From: Vibrio comitans | Lineage (GTDB): Bacteria; Pseudomonadota; Gammaproteobacteria; Enterobacterales; Vibrionaceae | Assembly: GCA_024346835.1 (NCBI GenBank) | Contig: AP024866.1 | Coordinates: forward strand, 2,480,001-2,544,000 | DNA: 64,000 bases | Direction of reading: 5' to 3' | Part shown: positions 1 to 13,424 of the stretch, in pieces | Position numbering within the stretch: the stretch's first letter is position 1 | Layout of the letters: every line of letters starts with the position of its first letter | The notes under the pieces: generated by a model | What the model was told of the DNA's origin: nothing | Seen by the model: only the letters and a program-made list of their open reading frames with translations | The model's database searches: none | Made by a program: the position numbers and the translations under genes

Positions 1-49
1 ATTTGTTCAAAGAACAAAAGACCTCAGTCTTTCGACTCGGACGGCCAGT

Positions 50-71
50 CTAGGGCTTCTTATTAGTGGCG
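50..71. repeat. 22-bp copy of the tRNA-Asp 3' flank
   Basis: Bases 50-71 are identical to bases 250-271. The second copy spans the descending arm of the rrn terminator, the spacer, and the CCA plus last base of tRNA-Asp. The first copy has no tRNA attached. It looks like a scar left by loss or recombination of another tRNA/rrn end with the same flank. Confidence 0.7.
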
Positions 72-227
72 AAAGGCCGCGCTTGCACTCAATTGGACTT
101 GCAACCGAGCTGCACTCGTTTACTCAAAGAGTAAAAAAAAGTGCTATGAATAGCAAAAATCCTCAGCCTCTTGTCGCGAGCGGCTAGTCTGAGGTTTTAC
201 TAACTACAAATCAGTGATTCACAGACG

Positions 228-258
228 AAAAAAAGCCCTAGTCTTTCGACTAGGGCTT
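228..258 (-). terminator. rRNA operon terminator after tRNA-Asp
   Basis: Read on the minus strand, an 11-bp perfect stem (233-243 with 248-258, four-base loop) is followed by a run of seven T (the A run at 228-234). It lies nine bases past the CCA end of tRNA-Asp, so it is the probable rho-independent end of the rrn transcript. Two weaker hairpins further downstream (about 20-60 and 165-200) may be back-up or decayed terminators. Confidence 0.85.
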
Positions 259-266
259 CTTATTAG

Positions 267-343
267 TGGCGGAGTGGACGGGACTCGAACCCGCGACCCC
301 CGGCGTGACAGGCCGGTATTCTAACCAACTGAACTACCACTCC
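267..343 (-). tRNA. tRNA-Asp (GTC)
   Basis: The 77-nt cloverleaf on the minus strand has acceptor GGAGTGG pairing with CCACTCC, T loop GTTCGAG and an encoded CCA. The anticodon loop reads CTGTCAC, giving anticodon GTC. It is the distal gene of the rRNA operon, 59 bases beyond 5S rRNA, and is therefore cotranscribed with it. Confidence 0.95.
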
Positions 344-402
344 GCACCAATTTGTTATCTAGCTAAAGTCTTACTCGCGTTGCTTTAGTTAGATGTAATT
401 TA

Positions 403-522
403 AAGCCTGGCGATGTCCTACTCTCACATGGGGAAGCCCCACACTACCATCGGCGCTATTGTGTTTCACTTCTGAGTTCGGCATGGAATCAGGTGGGTCC
501 ACAATGCTATGGTCGCCAAGCA
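403..522 (-). rRNA. rrf: 5S ribosomal RNA
   Basis: The minus strand starts TGCTTGGCGACCATAGC and contains CCGAACTCAGAAGTGAAAC, both hallmarks of gammaproteobacterial 5S rRNA. It ends in the complementary GCCAGGC, and the length is about 120 nt. It sits about 90 bases after 23S. End positions are inferred by analogy to E. coli and could be off by one or two bases. Confidence 0.95.
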
Positions 523-611
523 AATTTTAAAATTCGGAAAACTGTTATTTAAAAGTCATATACACATTCAAAGTTCTTACTTCGAGTCCACAAAACCCCT
601 TGGGTGTTGTA

Positions 612-3499
<2,888 letters not shown>

Positions 3500-3751
3500 A
3501 TACAACCCCAAAGGGTCTTGCTTACGCAATGCAGTTGCTACGCTGCAGTATGACGTTTCCAAGGTGCGTTATCTCTTTATTATGAGCGAGATAACATTCG
3601 ATTTTGCCGGACTCAAATTTGAATGCATCCTGGCAAGAATACATTCCCAAGAACACTTGAATGTGTGTTGGTACCTAATGATAAATCACTAGGATTTGAG
3701 AACTTTTAAATTTGATAAATAATGAAATCACATTATTTATCGTCAGCTTTC

Positions 3752-3769
3752 CAAATTGTTAAAGAGCAT
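3752..3769 (-). promoter_or_regulatory. boxA antitermination element before 23S
   Basis: The minus strand reads TGCTCTTTAACAATTTGG. This is the classical boxA of rRNA leaders and spacers, bound by NusB/NusE to stop Rho termination. It lies in the 403-base stretch between tRNA-Val and 23S, which otherwise holds only processing stems and no gene. Confidence 0.85.
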
Positions 3770-3902
3770 GATTTTCTAGCCAAAAGGCAATAAAAAAACA
3801 TTTTCTAATTACTTTCAGTTACTTCGCTTAGGCGACAAAAATCCCAACCAGTGTCAATTTCTTGTTCTGGTTTGGAATAATTTTCCAAAAATAGTTAGAG
3901 AA

Positions 3903-3978
3903 TGGTGGGCGATACCGGGCTCGAACCAGTGACCCCCTCCTTGTAAGGGAGGTGCTCTCCCAACTGAGCTAATCGCCC
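3903..3978 (-). tRNA. tRNA-Val (TAC)
   Basis: A 76-nt cloverleaf on the minus strand: acceptor GGGCGAT with ATCGCCC, CCA encoded, anticodon stem-loop CTCCCTTACAAGGAG giving anticodon TAC. It is the last of four tRNAs in the 16S-23S spacer. Confidence 0.95.
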
Positions 3979-4014
3979 ACATTTTATTGTTCAGTGGTAT
4001 GAACATTTCCAAGA

Positions 4015-4090
4015 TGGTGGAGCTATGCGGGATCGAACCGCAGACCTCCTGCGTGCAAGGCAGGCGCTCTCCCAGCTGAGCTATAGCCCC
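4015..4090 (-). tRNA. tRNA-Ala (TGC)
   Basis: A 76-nt cloverleaf on the minus strand starting GGGGCTATAGCTC, with anticodon loop CTTGCAC (TGC) and encoded CCA. It is nearly identical to the spacer tRNA-Ala of other gammaproteobacterial rrn operons and is the third of the four spacer tRNAs. Confidence 0.96.
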
Positions 4091-4128
4091 ATCTTAGGAA
4101 CTTATTTTCTCCTTTTAAAGGGAGAAAA

Positions 4129-4204
4129 TGGTGGGTCGTGCAGGATTCGAACCTGCGACCAATTGATTAAAAGTCAACTGCTCTACCAGCTGAGCTAACG
4201 ACCC
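4129..4204 (-). tRNA. tRNA-Lys (TTT)
   Basis: A 76-nt cloverleaf on the minus strand: acceptor GGGTCGT with ACGACCC, anticodon loop CTTTTAA (TTT), CCA encoded. It is the second spacer tRNA, only two bases after tRNA-Glu. A Lys gene inside the rrn spacer is seen in Vibrio but not in E. coli. Confidence 0.95.
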
Positions 4205-4206
4205 AA

Positions 4207-4282
4207 TGGTATCCCGTAGGGGAGTCGAACCCCTGTTACCGCCGTGAAAGGGCGGTGTCCTAGGCCTCTAGACGAACGGGAC
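4207..4282 (-). tRNA. tRNA-Glu (TTC)
   Basis: A 76-nt cloverleaf on the minus strand beginning GTCCCGTTCGTCTAGAGG, with anticodon loop CTTTCAC (TTC) and encoded CCA. It is the first tRNA after 16S, which is the usual place for tRNA-Glu in a rrn spacer. Confidence 0.95.
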
Positions 4283-4409
4283 ACTAGATTTATCTTCACT
4301 CCGAAGAGCAAACATAAACTGTCGAAACACCTTGGGGGGTGTTTCAAAATCTCTTTACTTTCTAAACCGTATCAATCTGTGTGGACACTCATCGTGAATA
4401 ATCATCGTA

Positions 4410-5962
<1,553 letters not shown>

Positions 5963-6174
5963 AAGTTTTTTTGGTCTTACGACCGGCTCAATGAATACTG
6001 ACTTCAAAACTGTTCCTTACTCGAAAGTAAGAAGTAATTTTAAAGCTATTATCGTCCCAACAGAACGATAATGAATTGACTGTGCCAATGATTAAAAATC
6101 ATTGTATTGGTCACTCAGTTCATTGATAAATCTTTTCGATTATCATCAACGAGTGCCCACACAGATTGATAGGT

Positions 6175-6194
6175 TTAAATTGTTAAAGAGCGTT
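6175..6194 (-). promoter_or_regulatory. boxA in the 16S leader
   Basis: The minus strand reads GCTCTTTAACAATTTAAAC about 215 bases before mature 16S. It is the leader boxA for the NusB/NusE antitermination complex. Its core matches the spacer boxA at 3752-3769. Confidence 0.8.
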
Positions 6195-6229
6195 GCTTTT
6201 CAAGGGTTACCTCTCCAAGCGGACGGCCT

Positions 6230-6257
6230 ATTCTAATGAGATAATTATCAGTGTCAA
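6230..6257 (-). promoter_or_regulatory. rRNA promoter P2
   Basis: On the minus strand -35 TTGACA (6252-6257), a 16-bp spacer and -10 TAGAAT (6230-6235). It lies downstream of P1 and drives the rRNA operon. The -35 hexamer is a perfect consensus. Confidence 0.75.
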
Positions 6258-6332
6258 CCACTTTTTTATTAATCATTTCATCTTTTTAGTACCGCTTGTT
6301 GTCTGCGATGTTTATCGTGACAACGGAGGCGC

Positions 6333-6360
6333 ATTATAAGAATAAAACGCCCCCTGACAA
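6333..6360 (-). promoter_or_regulatory. rRNA promoter P1 with GC-rich discriminator
   Basis: On the minus strand -35 TTGTCA (6355-6360), a 16-bp spacer, and perfect -10 TATAAT (6333-6338), followed by the GC-rich discriminator GCGCCTCC. A 16-bp spacer and a GC-rich discriminator are the features that make rRNA P1 promoters sensitive to ppGpp and growth rate. Upstream A/T tracts (6361-6415) resemble an UP element. The rest of 5963-6468 shows no gene. Confidence 0.8.
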
Positions 6361-6468
6361 CCCCTAAAAAGCACTTTTTTCATTAAAAAGTATCGACCGT
6401 TTATTTTTCAAACAAAGCAAACGTTTTCGGGGCAATTTTACCGTGATTTAAACCCGTAATTTAGGGGA

Positions 6469-9045
6469 TTAACCTTGTCTCGCTACAATATTGTCGTCCT
6501 CAACAACCAATTCTATCGGCTCTCCTGGAGAAAATTTTCCTGACAACAGTGATTTTGCCAACGGATTTTCAATATATTGTTGAATCGCTCGTTTAAGTGG
6601 TCTTGCGCCATAAACTGGATCAAAACCAATGTGAGCAATTTTATCCAATGCTTCATCGGTAATAGACAACGGATACTCTTTTGCCTCTAATCGTGCAATC
6701 AATGCTTGAAGCTGAATAGAAGCAATATTGCGAATGTGTTTTTCACCTAGAGGGTGGAATACGACACTTTCATCTACACGGTTTAAAAACTCTGGACGGA
6801 AGTGACTTCTGACCACATCCATTACTCGCTCTTTCATTTGTATATAAGAAGCCTCGCCAAATCCCTCTTGGATCTGTGTAGAGCCTAAGTTAGAGGTCAT
6901 GATTAACACGGTATTACGAAAATCGACAGTGCGACCTTGTCCATCAGTAAGTCGCCCATCATCAAGCACCTGCAGCAGTATGTTGAATACATCCGGATGG
7001 GCTTTCTCTACTTCATCTAAAAGAATGACCGAATAAGGTTTACGTCTTACCGCTTCAGTAAGGTAGCCACCCTCTTCGTAACCCACATAACCTGGAGGTG
7101 CACCCACTAATCTCGCAACGGAGTGTTTCTCCATGAATTCCGACATATCAATACGAACCATGGCATCTTCACTATCAAACATAAAGTTCGCTAATGTCTT
7201 ACACAGTTCGGTCTTACCTACACCGGTCGGACCGAGGAATAGGAATGACCCAATAGGTTTATTGGGATCCGAAAGCCCAGCACGACTGCGGCGTATTGCA
7301 TCAGAGACCGCATTGACCGCCTCATTTTGTCCAATCACATTTTCATGCAGTTCTTCTTCCATGCGCAGTAGCTTCGACTTTTCAGCCTCAAGCATTTTCG
7401 CTACAGGAATACCGGTTTGTTTTGAAAGTACCTCTGCAATTTCTGCATCCCCTACTTTGTTCTTAAGTAAGGTCAGCTCTTTCTGTTCAGCTTCAGAAGC
7501 GAGTTGTAATTGTTTCTCCAACTCAGGGATACGACCATATTGCAGCTCAGACATTCGGTTAAGATCGCCAGCACGACGCGCAAACTCAATATCTAAACGT
7601 GCCTGCTCTAGCTCTGCTTTGATATTTTGCGTACCCGATAGCGAAGCTTTTTCAGCAGTCCACACTTCATCAAGCTCAGCATACTGGCGTTCTTTATCAG
7701 ACAATTCTTCATTGATGAGCGTTATGCGTTTACGACTTGCATCATCATCTTCTTTATTTAGCGCTTGTTGCTCCATCTTCAACTGAATGATTTTACGATC
7801 AAGCTTATCCATTGCCTCTGGTTTAGAGTCGATCTGCATACGAATAGACGAAGCTGCTTCATCTATCAGATCAATCGCCTTATCTGGTAATTGGCGGTCT
7901 GAAACATAACGATGTGATAGCGTCGCGGCTGCAACAATCGCTGGATCTGTAATATCTACATGATGGTGAAGCTCATACTTCTCTTTCAAACCACGCAGAA
8001 TTGCGATGGTATCTTCTACACTAGGCTCATCCACCAGCACTTTTTGAAAGCGGCGTTCCAGCGCGGGATCTTTCTCTATATATTGGCGGTGTTCATCTAA
8101 TGTTGTTGCCCCTACGCAGTGAAGCTCACCTCGAGCTAATGCAGGTTTTAGCATATTACCTGCATCCATAGCGCCATCGGCTTTGCCTGCACCGACCATA
8201 GTATGCATCTCATCAATAAAGAGGATGATATTCCCCTCTTCTTGAGCCAGTTCATTCAACACAGCTTTTAGACGCTCTTCAAACTCACCTCGATATTTGG
8301 CACCTGCGATCAGTGCTCCCATATCCAAAGCAAGTACGCGACGTCCTCGAAGTCCTTCTGGGACTTCATCATTGATGATGCGCTGGGCAAGCCCTTCGAC
8401 AATAGCGGTTTTACCTACACCAGGTTCACCGATAAGCACTGGGTTGTTTTTAGTTCTACGCTGCAACACTTGAATGGTGCGACGAATCTCATCATCTCGA
8501 CCAATCACAGGATCGAGTTTTCCTTGTTCTGCACGAGCAGTAAGGTCGATAGTGTATTTCTCCAACGCTTGGCGTTGCTCTTCTGCATTAGGGTCATCGA
8601 CCTTTTGACCACCAGTGATCTTTTCGATTGCATCAACGATTTTCTTTTCGGTGACGCCTTGAGATTTGAGCACTGGCCCTAGCTGACTGTTGTCATGGAT
8701 CGCCGCTTGCAGGAATAATTCAGATGAGATGTAGCTATCGTTACGCTTTTGGGCGAACTTATCGCATAGATTAAGTAGCTTGGTCAGTGAAGAAGACACT
8801 TGTACATCAGCAGACATGCCGCTGACTTTTGGGAAACTATCCAGCTTTTCTGATAACTGAGCACGCAGCTGCGCAATATCAACCTGTATCAAGGTTAATA
8901 GTGGTCTTACGCTGCCTCCCTCTTGATTGAGCAAAGAGAAGAGTAGATGTGACGGCTCGATATATTGATGATCTCGGCCTACTGCCAAAGACTGAGCATC
9001 AGAAAGTGCGGCTTGAAATTTACCGGTTAAACGATCGTAACGCAT
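6469..9045 (-). CDS. clpB: ATP-dependent disaggregase ClpB
   Basis: Hsp100 chaperone of 858 residues (E. coli 857) that, with DnaK, pulls polypeptides out of aggregates in the cytoplasm. In order: N-terminal Clp repeat domain (1-145), AAA+ module 1 with Walker A GEPGVGKT at 206-213 and Walker B ILFIDEMH, a coiled-coil middle domain (about 410-520) that defines ClpB rather than ClpA, and AAA+ module 2 with Walker A GPTGVGKT near 605. The start is fixed by a perfect AGGAGG seven bases upstream. It is the last gene of a rluD-pgeF-clpB row, as in E. coli next to rrnG, but has its own heat-shock promoter. An internal start giving the short ClpB isoform is possible but not shown. Confidence 0.98.
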   Translation of the reverse strand: MRYDRLTGKFQAALSDAQSLAVGRDHQYIEPSHLLFSLLNQEGGSVRPLLTLIQVDIAQLRAQLSEKLDSFPKVSGMSADVQVSSSLTKLLNLCDKFAQKRNDSYISSELFLQAAIHDNSQLGPVLKSQGVTEKKIVDAIEKITGGQKVDDPNAEEQRQALEKYTIDLTARAEQGKLDPVIGRDDEIRRTIQVLQRRTKNNPVLIGEPGVGKTAIVEGLAQRIINDEVPEGLRGRRVLALDMGALIAGAKYRGEFEERLKAVLNELAQEEGNIILFIDEMHTMVGAGKADGAMDAGNMLKPALARGELHCVGATTLDEHRQYIEKDPALERRFQKVLVDEPSVEDTIAILRGLKEKYELHHHVDITDPAIVAAATLSHRYVSDRQLPDKAIDLIDEAASSIRMQIDSKPEAMDKLDRKIIQLKMEQQALNKEDDDASRKRITLINEELSDKERQYAELDEVWTAEKASLSGTQNIKAELEQARLDIEFARRAGDLNRMSELQYGRIPELEKQLQLASEAEQKELTLLKNKVGDAEIAEVLSKQTGIPVAKMLEAEKSKLLRMEEELHENVIGQNEAVNAVSDAIRRSRAGLSDPNKPIGSFLFLGPTGVGKTELCKTLANFMFDSEDAMVRIDMSEFMEKHSVARLVGAPPGYVGYEEGGYLTEAVRRKPYSVILLDEVEKAHPDVFNILLQVLDDGRLTDGQGRTVDFRNTVLIMTSNLGSTQIQEGFGEASYIQMKERVMDVVRSHFRPEFLNRVDESVVFHPLGEKHIRNIASIQLQALIARLEAKEYPLSITDEALDKIAHIGFDPVYGARPLKRAIQQYIENPLAKSLLSGKFSPGEPIELVVEDDNIVARQG

Positions 9046-9083
9046 GTTGGCCTCCTGAGAGCAATTAATGATTATTTAATAAT

Positions 9084-9113
9084 CACATGGTTGCATCAAA
9101 AGACAATTTCAAG
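9084..9113 (-). promoter_or_regulatory. sigma32 heat-shock promoter of clpB
   Basis: The minus strand shows CTTGAAA (9107-9113), a 14-bp spacer and AACCATGT (9085-9092). The RpoH consensus is CTTGAAA-N13/14-CCCCATnT, so the -35 is perfect and the -10 retains CAT. It sits about 40 bases before the clpB start, as expected for a heat-shock gene. Confidence 0.8.
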
Positions 9114-9135
9114 TGTCGAGTAGAAAGAAGAAGGG

Positions 9136-9858
9136 TTATTCGATCCAAATAAAGCTAGATTGTCGTCCAGTAGATGCTTGTCTACGGTAAGAAAAGAAAC
9201 GCTCTGCATCGGAGTAAGTACATAAGCCCGAAAGAGTAACATCGTGGCAACCGGCTCTTTGCAATCTTAGCTTAGCAAGCAAGGGAAGATCAGCCATCCA
9301 CTTACCCGGTTTGTGCTGATGAAAGGCAATGGCATCGTCACTGTTACTATCAACAAACTGCTGCCTGACTTCATCTCCTACCTCAAATGCATCTAGGCTG
9401 ATCGCTGGGCCAACCCAAGCGATAACGGGAGAGGTAAAATGGCTCAAGGTATTTTCTAATATTCCACCGACTAAGCCTCGCCATCCTGCGTGAGCACTCG
9501 CCACTTTCCTACCATCGGCACTAGCGAATAACACAGGCAAACAATCTGCGGTCATTACACTGCAGACGATCCCAGGTACAGAGGTTACCAAGGCATCAGC
9601 TTCAATAGTTTCAGAGGTAGGCTCGGTCAATTCGACCACGGTCGTAGAATGTGTTTGATTCATCCACACTGTAGATAAAGGCATCTTGCTCAGCTGAGCA
9701 AGATGGTCTCGGTTTTTTTGAACGATAACTGGGTCATCATTCACATGCATTCCTAGATTCAGGCTTGCAAAATCGCCCGTTGAAAAACCACCAACTCGAG
9801 TAGAGCTAATAGATTTCACACGATCTGCTACTTCCCAACTAGGATGCAAGTAACTCAT
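9136..9858 (-). CDS. pgeF: PgeF (YfiH), multicopper-fold purine nucleoside phosphorylase
   Basis: A 240-residue member of the DUF152/laccase-domain family. E. coli YfiH edits wrong amino acids from the peptidoglycan precursor, and relatives act as adenosine/purine nucleoside phosphorylases. The family's metal-site motifs are visible: NQTHSTTV, then DCLPVLF and HAGWRGLVGG. The start overlaps the rluD stop by one base (TAATG), so it is translationally linked to rluD, as in E. coli (rluD-yfiH-clpB). The enzymatic role in this organism is inferred from family. Confidence 0.93.
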   Translation of the reverse strand: MSYLHPSWEVADRVKSISSTRVGGFSTGDFASLNLGMHVNDDPVIVQKNRDHLAQLSKMPLSTVWMNQTHSTTVVELTEPTSETIEADALVTSVPGIVCSVMTADCLPVLFASADGRKVASAHAGWRGLVGGILENTLSHFTSPVIAWVGPAISLDAFEVGDEVRQQFVDSNSDDAIAFHQHKPGKWMADLPLLAKLRLQRAGCHDVTLSGLCTYSDAERFFSYRRQASTGRQSSFIWIE

Positions 9859-10832
9859 TAATAGTCGTCTTCGTGATTAAGACGCATATCTTGGCGCAGT
9901 GCCTCTGCCATTTCGACCATGTCATCAGGCACTGGTGCATGGAACTGCATTTCTTCACCGGTAGATGGGTGATCGAATTTCAACATAACAGCATGCAGGG
10001 CTTGACGATCAAAACCACGAATCATCGAAGTTAAGTCTTCTGAAGCACCTTTAGGGATGCGAGCACGACCGCCATAAGCGATATCGCCAAGTAGAGGGTG
10101 CTGCAAATAAGACATGTGCACACGAATCTGGTGAGTACGACCGGTTTCTAGACGTAGTCTAATACGAGTATGCTCACGGAAGTGCTCCGCTACTCGGTAG
10201 TGCGTTACCGCCGGCTTACCTAATTCATTGACTGCCATCAAGGTACGTTTAGTAGAATGGCGACCAATTGGCTTTTCTACCATGCCACCAGCGGTCATTT
10301 TACCAATCGCAATCGCTTCGTATTCACGAGTAATACGGCGCTTTTGCAAGGCACGTACAAGACGAGTCTGAGTCGGAACATTCTTCGCAACCACCATCAA
10401 ACCAGTGGTGTCTTTATCAAGACGGTGCACAATACCAGCGCGCGGTACTTCTGCAATTTGCGGATAATGGAACAACAAGGCATTAAGCACTGTGCCATCA
10501 GGGGTTCCTGCTCCAGGGTGAACAACGAATCCACGAGGCTTGTTGATAACCAGTAGATCGTCGTCTTCGTAAACGATATCTAAAGGAATATCTTGTGCTT
10601 CCCAACGTTCTTCATCTTCGATCTCGGCTTGAACAGTGATTTCTTCACCGCCCATTACCTTTACGCGAGCTTTGGTCACGACAACGCCATCAACGCTGAC
10701 CTTTCCATTAAGCAGCCATTCTTTCATGCGCGAACGAGAAAACTCATCGAACAATTCTGCAATGGCCTGATCTAGGCGTTGACCTAGTTGGCTCTCTTTT
10801 ACGGTACTTTTTAATTCTATCTGCTGGGCCAT
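9858..10832 (-). CDS. rluD: 23S rRNA pseudouridine synthase RluD
   Basis: Makes pseudouridines 1911, 1915 and 1917 in helix 69 of 23S rRNA. An S4 RNA-binding domain (about 17-80) precedes the RsuA/RluA catalytic domain, with HRLDKDTTG placing the catalytic aspartate at residue 139, the same number as E. coli RluD. Length 324 against 326. It is divergent from bamD, with a 118-bp shared promoter region, and is followed by pgeF with a one-base overlap. RluC is the alternative, but the neighbours (bamD, pgeF, clpB) point to RluD. Confidence 0.96.
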   Translation of the reverse strand: MAQQIELKSTVKESQLGQRLDQAIAELFDEFSRSRMKEWLLNGKVSVDGVVVTKARVKVMGGEEITVQAEIEDEERWEAQDIPLDIVYEDDDLLVINKPRGFVVHPGAGTPDGTVLNALLFHYPQIAEVPRAGIVHRLDKDTTGLMVVAKNVPTQTRLVRALQKRRITREYEAIAIGKMTAGGMVEKPIGRHSTKRTLMAVNELGKPAVTHYRVAEHFREHTRIRLRLETGRTHQIRVHMSYLQHPLLGDIAYGGRARIPKGASEDLTSMIRGFDRQALHAVMLKFDHPSTGEEMQFHAPVPDDMVEMAEALRQDMRLNHEDDY

Positions 10833-10835
10833 ATC

Positions 10836-10862
10836 GAACTTTTTAAAAAACTGTGGGACTAA
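10836..10862 (+). promoter_or_regulatory. sigmaE-type promoter of bamD
   Basis: GAACTT (10836-10841), a 15-bp spacer and GACTAA (10857-10862) fit the RpoE pattern GGAACTT-N15/16-GTCnAA. bamD is in the sigmaE regulon in E. coli, which makes the match plausible. The predicted start is near 10869, about 80 bases before the gene. Confidence 0.6.
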
Positions 10863-10950
10863 TGCTTGTTAATATGAAAAAATAAGCGTTCTATCCGTTA
10901 TTGTATCTGCTTACTCGCCGATTGTAACGGCAACCAAGGAAATAATTTAA

Positions 10951-11700
10951 TTGAGCATGGCTTCTCGTTTTAACATGAAACATCAAACTATAATCGGTCT
11001 TCTGTCTGCGTTGTTGCTTTTTGGATGCAGTAGTAGTGATGAAATCGTACCTGATATCCCACCAGCAGAGCTGTATGCTGAGGCTCAGATCTCTTTGAGA
11101 GCGGGCAATTGGTCTTCTGCTGTAGAGAAACTGGAAGCTTTGGATTCTCGATATCCATTCGGCCCATACTCAGAGCAAGTTCAACTGGATCTTGTGTATG
11201 CCTACTATAAGAACGACGAGTTACCATTAGCTCTGGCCACCATTGAGCGCTTTACTCGCTTGAACCCAACGCACGAAAAATCAGATTGGATTTTGTATAT
11301 GCGTGGTCTTTCTCATATGGCCCAAGACAGAAACTTCCTGCACGATGTCTTTAATATCGACCGTTCAGACAGAGATCCAGAGCCGGTAAAATTGGCATTT
11401 AATGATTTCAAGCGCCTGCTACAACGTTACCCAAATAGTCCGTACGCTGAAGATTCCCAGCAACGCTTAGTGTTTCTAAAAAACCGCCTAGCAAACTATG
11501 ACTATGCGACTGCAGATTTTTATATCCGCCGTGAAGCATGGATCGCCGCTATCAATCGCAGTCAAGAGATTCAGCGTAGTTATCCTGATACAGAAGCAGC
11601 AAGAAAGTCTCTACGCCTGCAACTTATTGCTTACAAAGAGCTTAATTTAGAAGATGCTGTAGCTCGAACTGAAAAACTGATTGAGCTAAATCCCCTTTAA
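10951..11700 (+). CDS. bamD: Outer-membrane assembly lipoprotein BamD
   Basis: Essential lipoprotein of the BAM complex that inserts beta-barrel proteins into the outer membrane. There is a lipoprotein signal with lipobox LLFGC about residue 26, then TPR repeats (PPAELYAEAQ... onward) filling the rest. Length is about 241-249 residues (E. coli 245). The annotated TTG start has AAGGA ten bases upstream. ATG at 10957 or, more like the homologues, ATG at 10975 (MKHQTI) are alternatives, and the choice only alters the signal-peptide n-region. It is divergent from rluD. A perfect inverted repeat follows the stop codon. Confidence 0.95.
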   Translation: MSMASRFNMKHQTIIGLLSALLLFGCSSSDEIVPDIPPAELYAEAQISLRAGNWSSAVEKLEALDSRYPFGPYSEQVQLDLVYAYYKNDELPLALATIERFTRLNPTHEKSDWILYMRGLSHMAQDRNFLHDVFNIDRSDRDPEPVKLAFNDFKRLLQRYPNSPYAEDSQQRLVFLKNRLANYDYATADFYIRREAWIAAINRSQEIQRSYPDTEAARKSLRLQLIAYKELNLEDAVARTEKLIELNPL

Positions 11701-11715
11701 GTGTTAAATTCTAGA

Positions 11716-11745
11716 GACGGAATGTTAAATTTTTAACATTCCGTC
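11716..11745 (+). repeat. 14-bp inverted repeat between bamD and mltF
   Basis: Bases 11716-11729 and 11732-11745 are perfectly complementary, with two bases between them. There is no U run, so it is a poor terminator. A ten-base copy of its left arm, ACGGAATGTT, recurs at 11778-11787 over the mltF ribosome-binding region, so the right arm could pair with either copy. Confidence 0.75.
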
Positions 11746-11789
11746 GTGGCGCATGCGTCACTTTTTCATAACCCAACACGGAATGTTGT

Positions 11790-13241
11790 ATGAAAAATCT
11801 TATAATTTGGCTACTTGCCTCATCATTAATATCCTTTTCTACACAAGCATTGGAGCTGTCTCCTCTACTTAACAACACCTATACCGGTGACTATAAAACC
11901 CTTAAAGACAAGGGAGTTGTACGTGCATTGGTATCAGCGGATCTTGGTTTTTATTATGTCGAGGGTGGCAGACCCAAAGGCATTATCGCCGAGCAGCTTC
12001 ATCACTTCGAAATGAATCTCAAAAAAGCCCACCCTTATATGAGGGTCAAGATCATTCCGGTAGCCCGAGATGAATTGTTTGATGCTTTGAATGAAGGGTA
12101 TGGTGATATTGCAGTGGCAAACCTTACCATTACTGAACGCCGAGAGAAGATCATCGACTTCAGCACCCCTATCCTAGAAGGGGTTAGTGAGTTATTTCTC
12201 ACCAGTAACACTGTTGAGGAAATTACGTCTTTCGAACAAGCAAGTGGTATGGAAGTATGGATACGAGCCAGTTCAAGCTACTTTGAAAGTATTCAAGTGC
12301 TCAACCGAAAACTATCTAGCAATGGCCACACACCGGTTAGAGTCAACTTTATTCAAGAGAACCTTCAAGACATTGAGTTGATCGAAATGGTTAATCAAGG
12401 GCTGATTCCAGCCACCATCATTGATAGCCACAAAGCGCAATTATGGATGAACGTCATGGAAAACGTTCAGGTGCACGAACAAATGCCACTGCGTAGCGAA
12501 GGACAGATCGCATGGGCTCTGCGCCACGATAGCCCTGAGTTTAAGAAGGTTATTAACAGTTATTTGAAGACAGCCAAGGGAGGAACATTACTTGGCAATG
12601 TCATCTACGGTAAATACCTACAAGACACTCGCTGGTTAACTCGCGCATTGAACCCTAAAAAGATGGAAAGGCTAGCGAACCTGTCTAAGTTGTTTGAACG
12701 TTACGGGCAGGAGTACCAAATTGATTGGGTTATGTTGTCGGCTCAAGCTTTCCAAGAATCTGGCTTAGATAACAGCAAAGTCTCGCATCGAGGAGCTGTG
12801 GGAATAATGCAGGTGTTGCCGGCTACGGCAAGAGATCCTTACATCAACATTCCCAACATCAAGCCCGTTGAAAACAATATTCACGCAGGTACAAAATACT
12901 TACGCTTTATCCATGATCGATACTTTAGCGACCCTGAAATCGACGCCAATGATAAGGTTTACTTTAGCCTAGCCTCCTATAATGCCGGCCCAGCAAAGAT
13001 TCGCAGAATGCGAGCACTGGCGGAGAAACAAGGCTTTGACCACAACGTATGGTTTAACAATGTAGAGATTGTAGCTCGACGCAATATTGGTCGCGAACCT
13101 GTGCAGTACGTTGCCAACATCAATCGCTACTACACCATCTATAAACAGTTGGGAGAAATCCAAGATCAGCGAAACGAACATAGCAATGAACTGATTGAAG
13201 AGATAGAAGCGGTGCAGTTAATCTTTGATGTAGATGATTAA
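11790..13241 (+). CDS. mltF: Membrane-bound lytic transglycosylase MltF-type
   Basis: Cleaves the MurNAc-GlcNAc bond of peptidoglycan, leaving 1,6-anhydro ends. A signal peptide (1-20, cut after STQA) is followed by a periplasmic solute-binding (SBP_bac_3) domain, about 45-270, which in MltF regulates activity allosterically. The SLT lysozyme-like domain, about 300-450, has the catalytic glutamate in AQAFQESGLD and GAVGIMQVLP. Length 483 (E. coli 518). The ribosome site is weak (CGGAATG) and lies within a possible alternative stem. Its muropeptide products feed NagZ, AnmK and MurQ further along the window. Confidence 0.88.
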   Translation: MKNLIIWLLASSLISFSTQALELSPLLNNTYTGDYKTLKDKGVVRALVSADLGFYYVEGGRPKGIIAEQLHHFEMNLKKAHPYMRVKIIPVARDELFDALNEGYGDIAVANLTITERREKIIDFSTPILEGVSELFLTSNTVEEITSFEQASGMEVWIRASSSYFESIQVLNRKLSSNGHTPVRVNFIQENLQDIELIEMVNQGLIPATIIDSHKAQLWMNVMENVQVHEQMPLRSEGQIAWALRHDSPEFKKVINSYLKTAKGGTLLGNVIYGKYLQDTRWLTRALNPKKMERLANLSKLFERYGQEYQIDWVMLSAQAFQESGLDNSKVSHRGAVGIMQVLPATARDPYINIPNIKPVENNIHAGTKYLRFIHDRYFSDPEIDANDKVYFSLASYNAGPAKIRRMRALAEKQGFDHNVWFNNVEIVARRNIGREPVQYVANINRYYTIYKQLGEIQDQRNEHSNELIEEIEAVQLIFDVDD

Positions 13242-13285
13242 TTCCCATCCATCTACTTTATAAATCAAGTAAATAAAAAACGAAA

Positions 13286-13320
13286 AGAGGCACTAAAAAT
13301 CATTAATTCTTAGTGCCTCT
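13286..13320. terminator. Stem-loop after mltF
   Basis: An 11-bp perfect stem (13286-13296 with 13310-13320) with a 13-base loop, about 45 bases past the mltF stop. The T-rich side is on the minus strand, so on plus it is a weak intrinsic terminator or a 3'-end stabiliser. Confidence 0.5.
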
Positions 13321-13424
13321 ATCCATTCAAATTTGACATCAAAAAGTGATGTCCGCAAGGATTATCTTGCAAAGATATGCAAATAATCACAAACATTATC
13401 GGCTATTGAACAATCCATACTTAA

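Noticed and set aside
67..145. Possible decayed tRNA after the first 22-bp repeat
   Set aside because: The T-arm-like GGTTGCAAGTCC is at the wrong distance from CCA, and no acceptor or anticodon stem can be formed.
7133..7786. 217-codon frame antisense to clpB
   Set aside because: It mirrors the third-codon pattern of clpB, is Ser-rich with no domain, and has no promoter or ribosome site.
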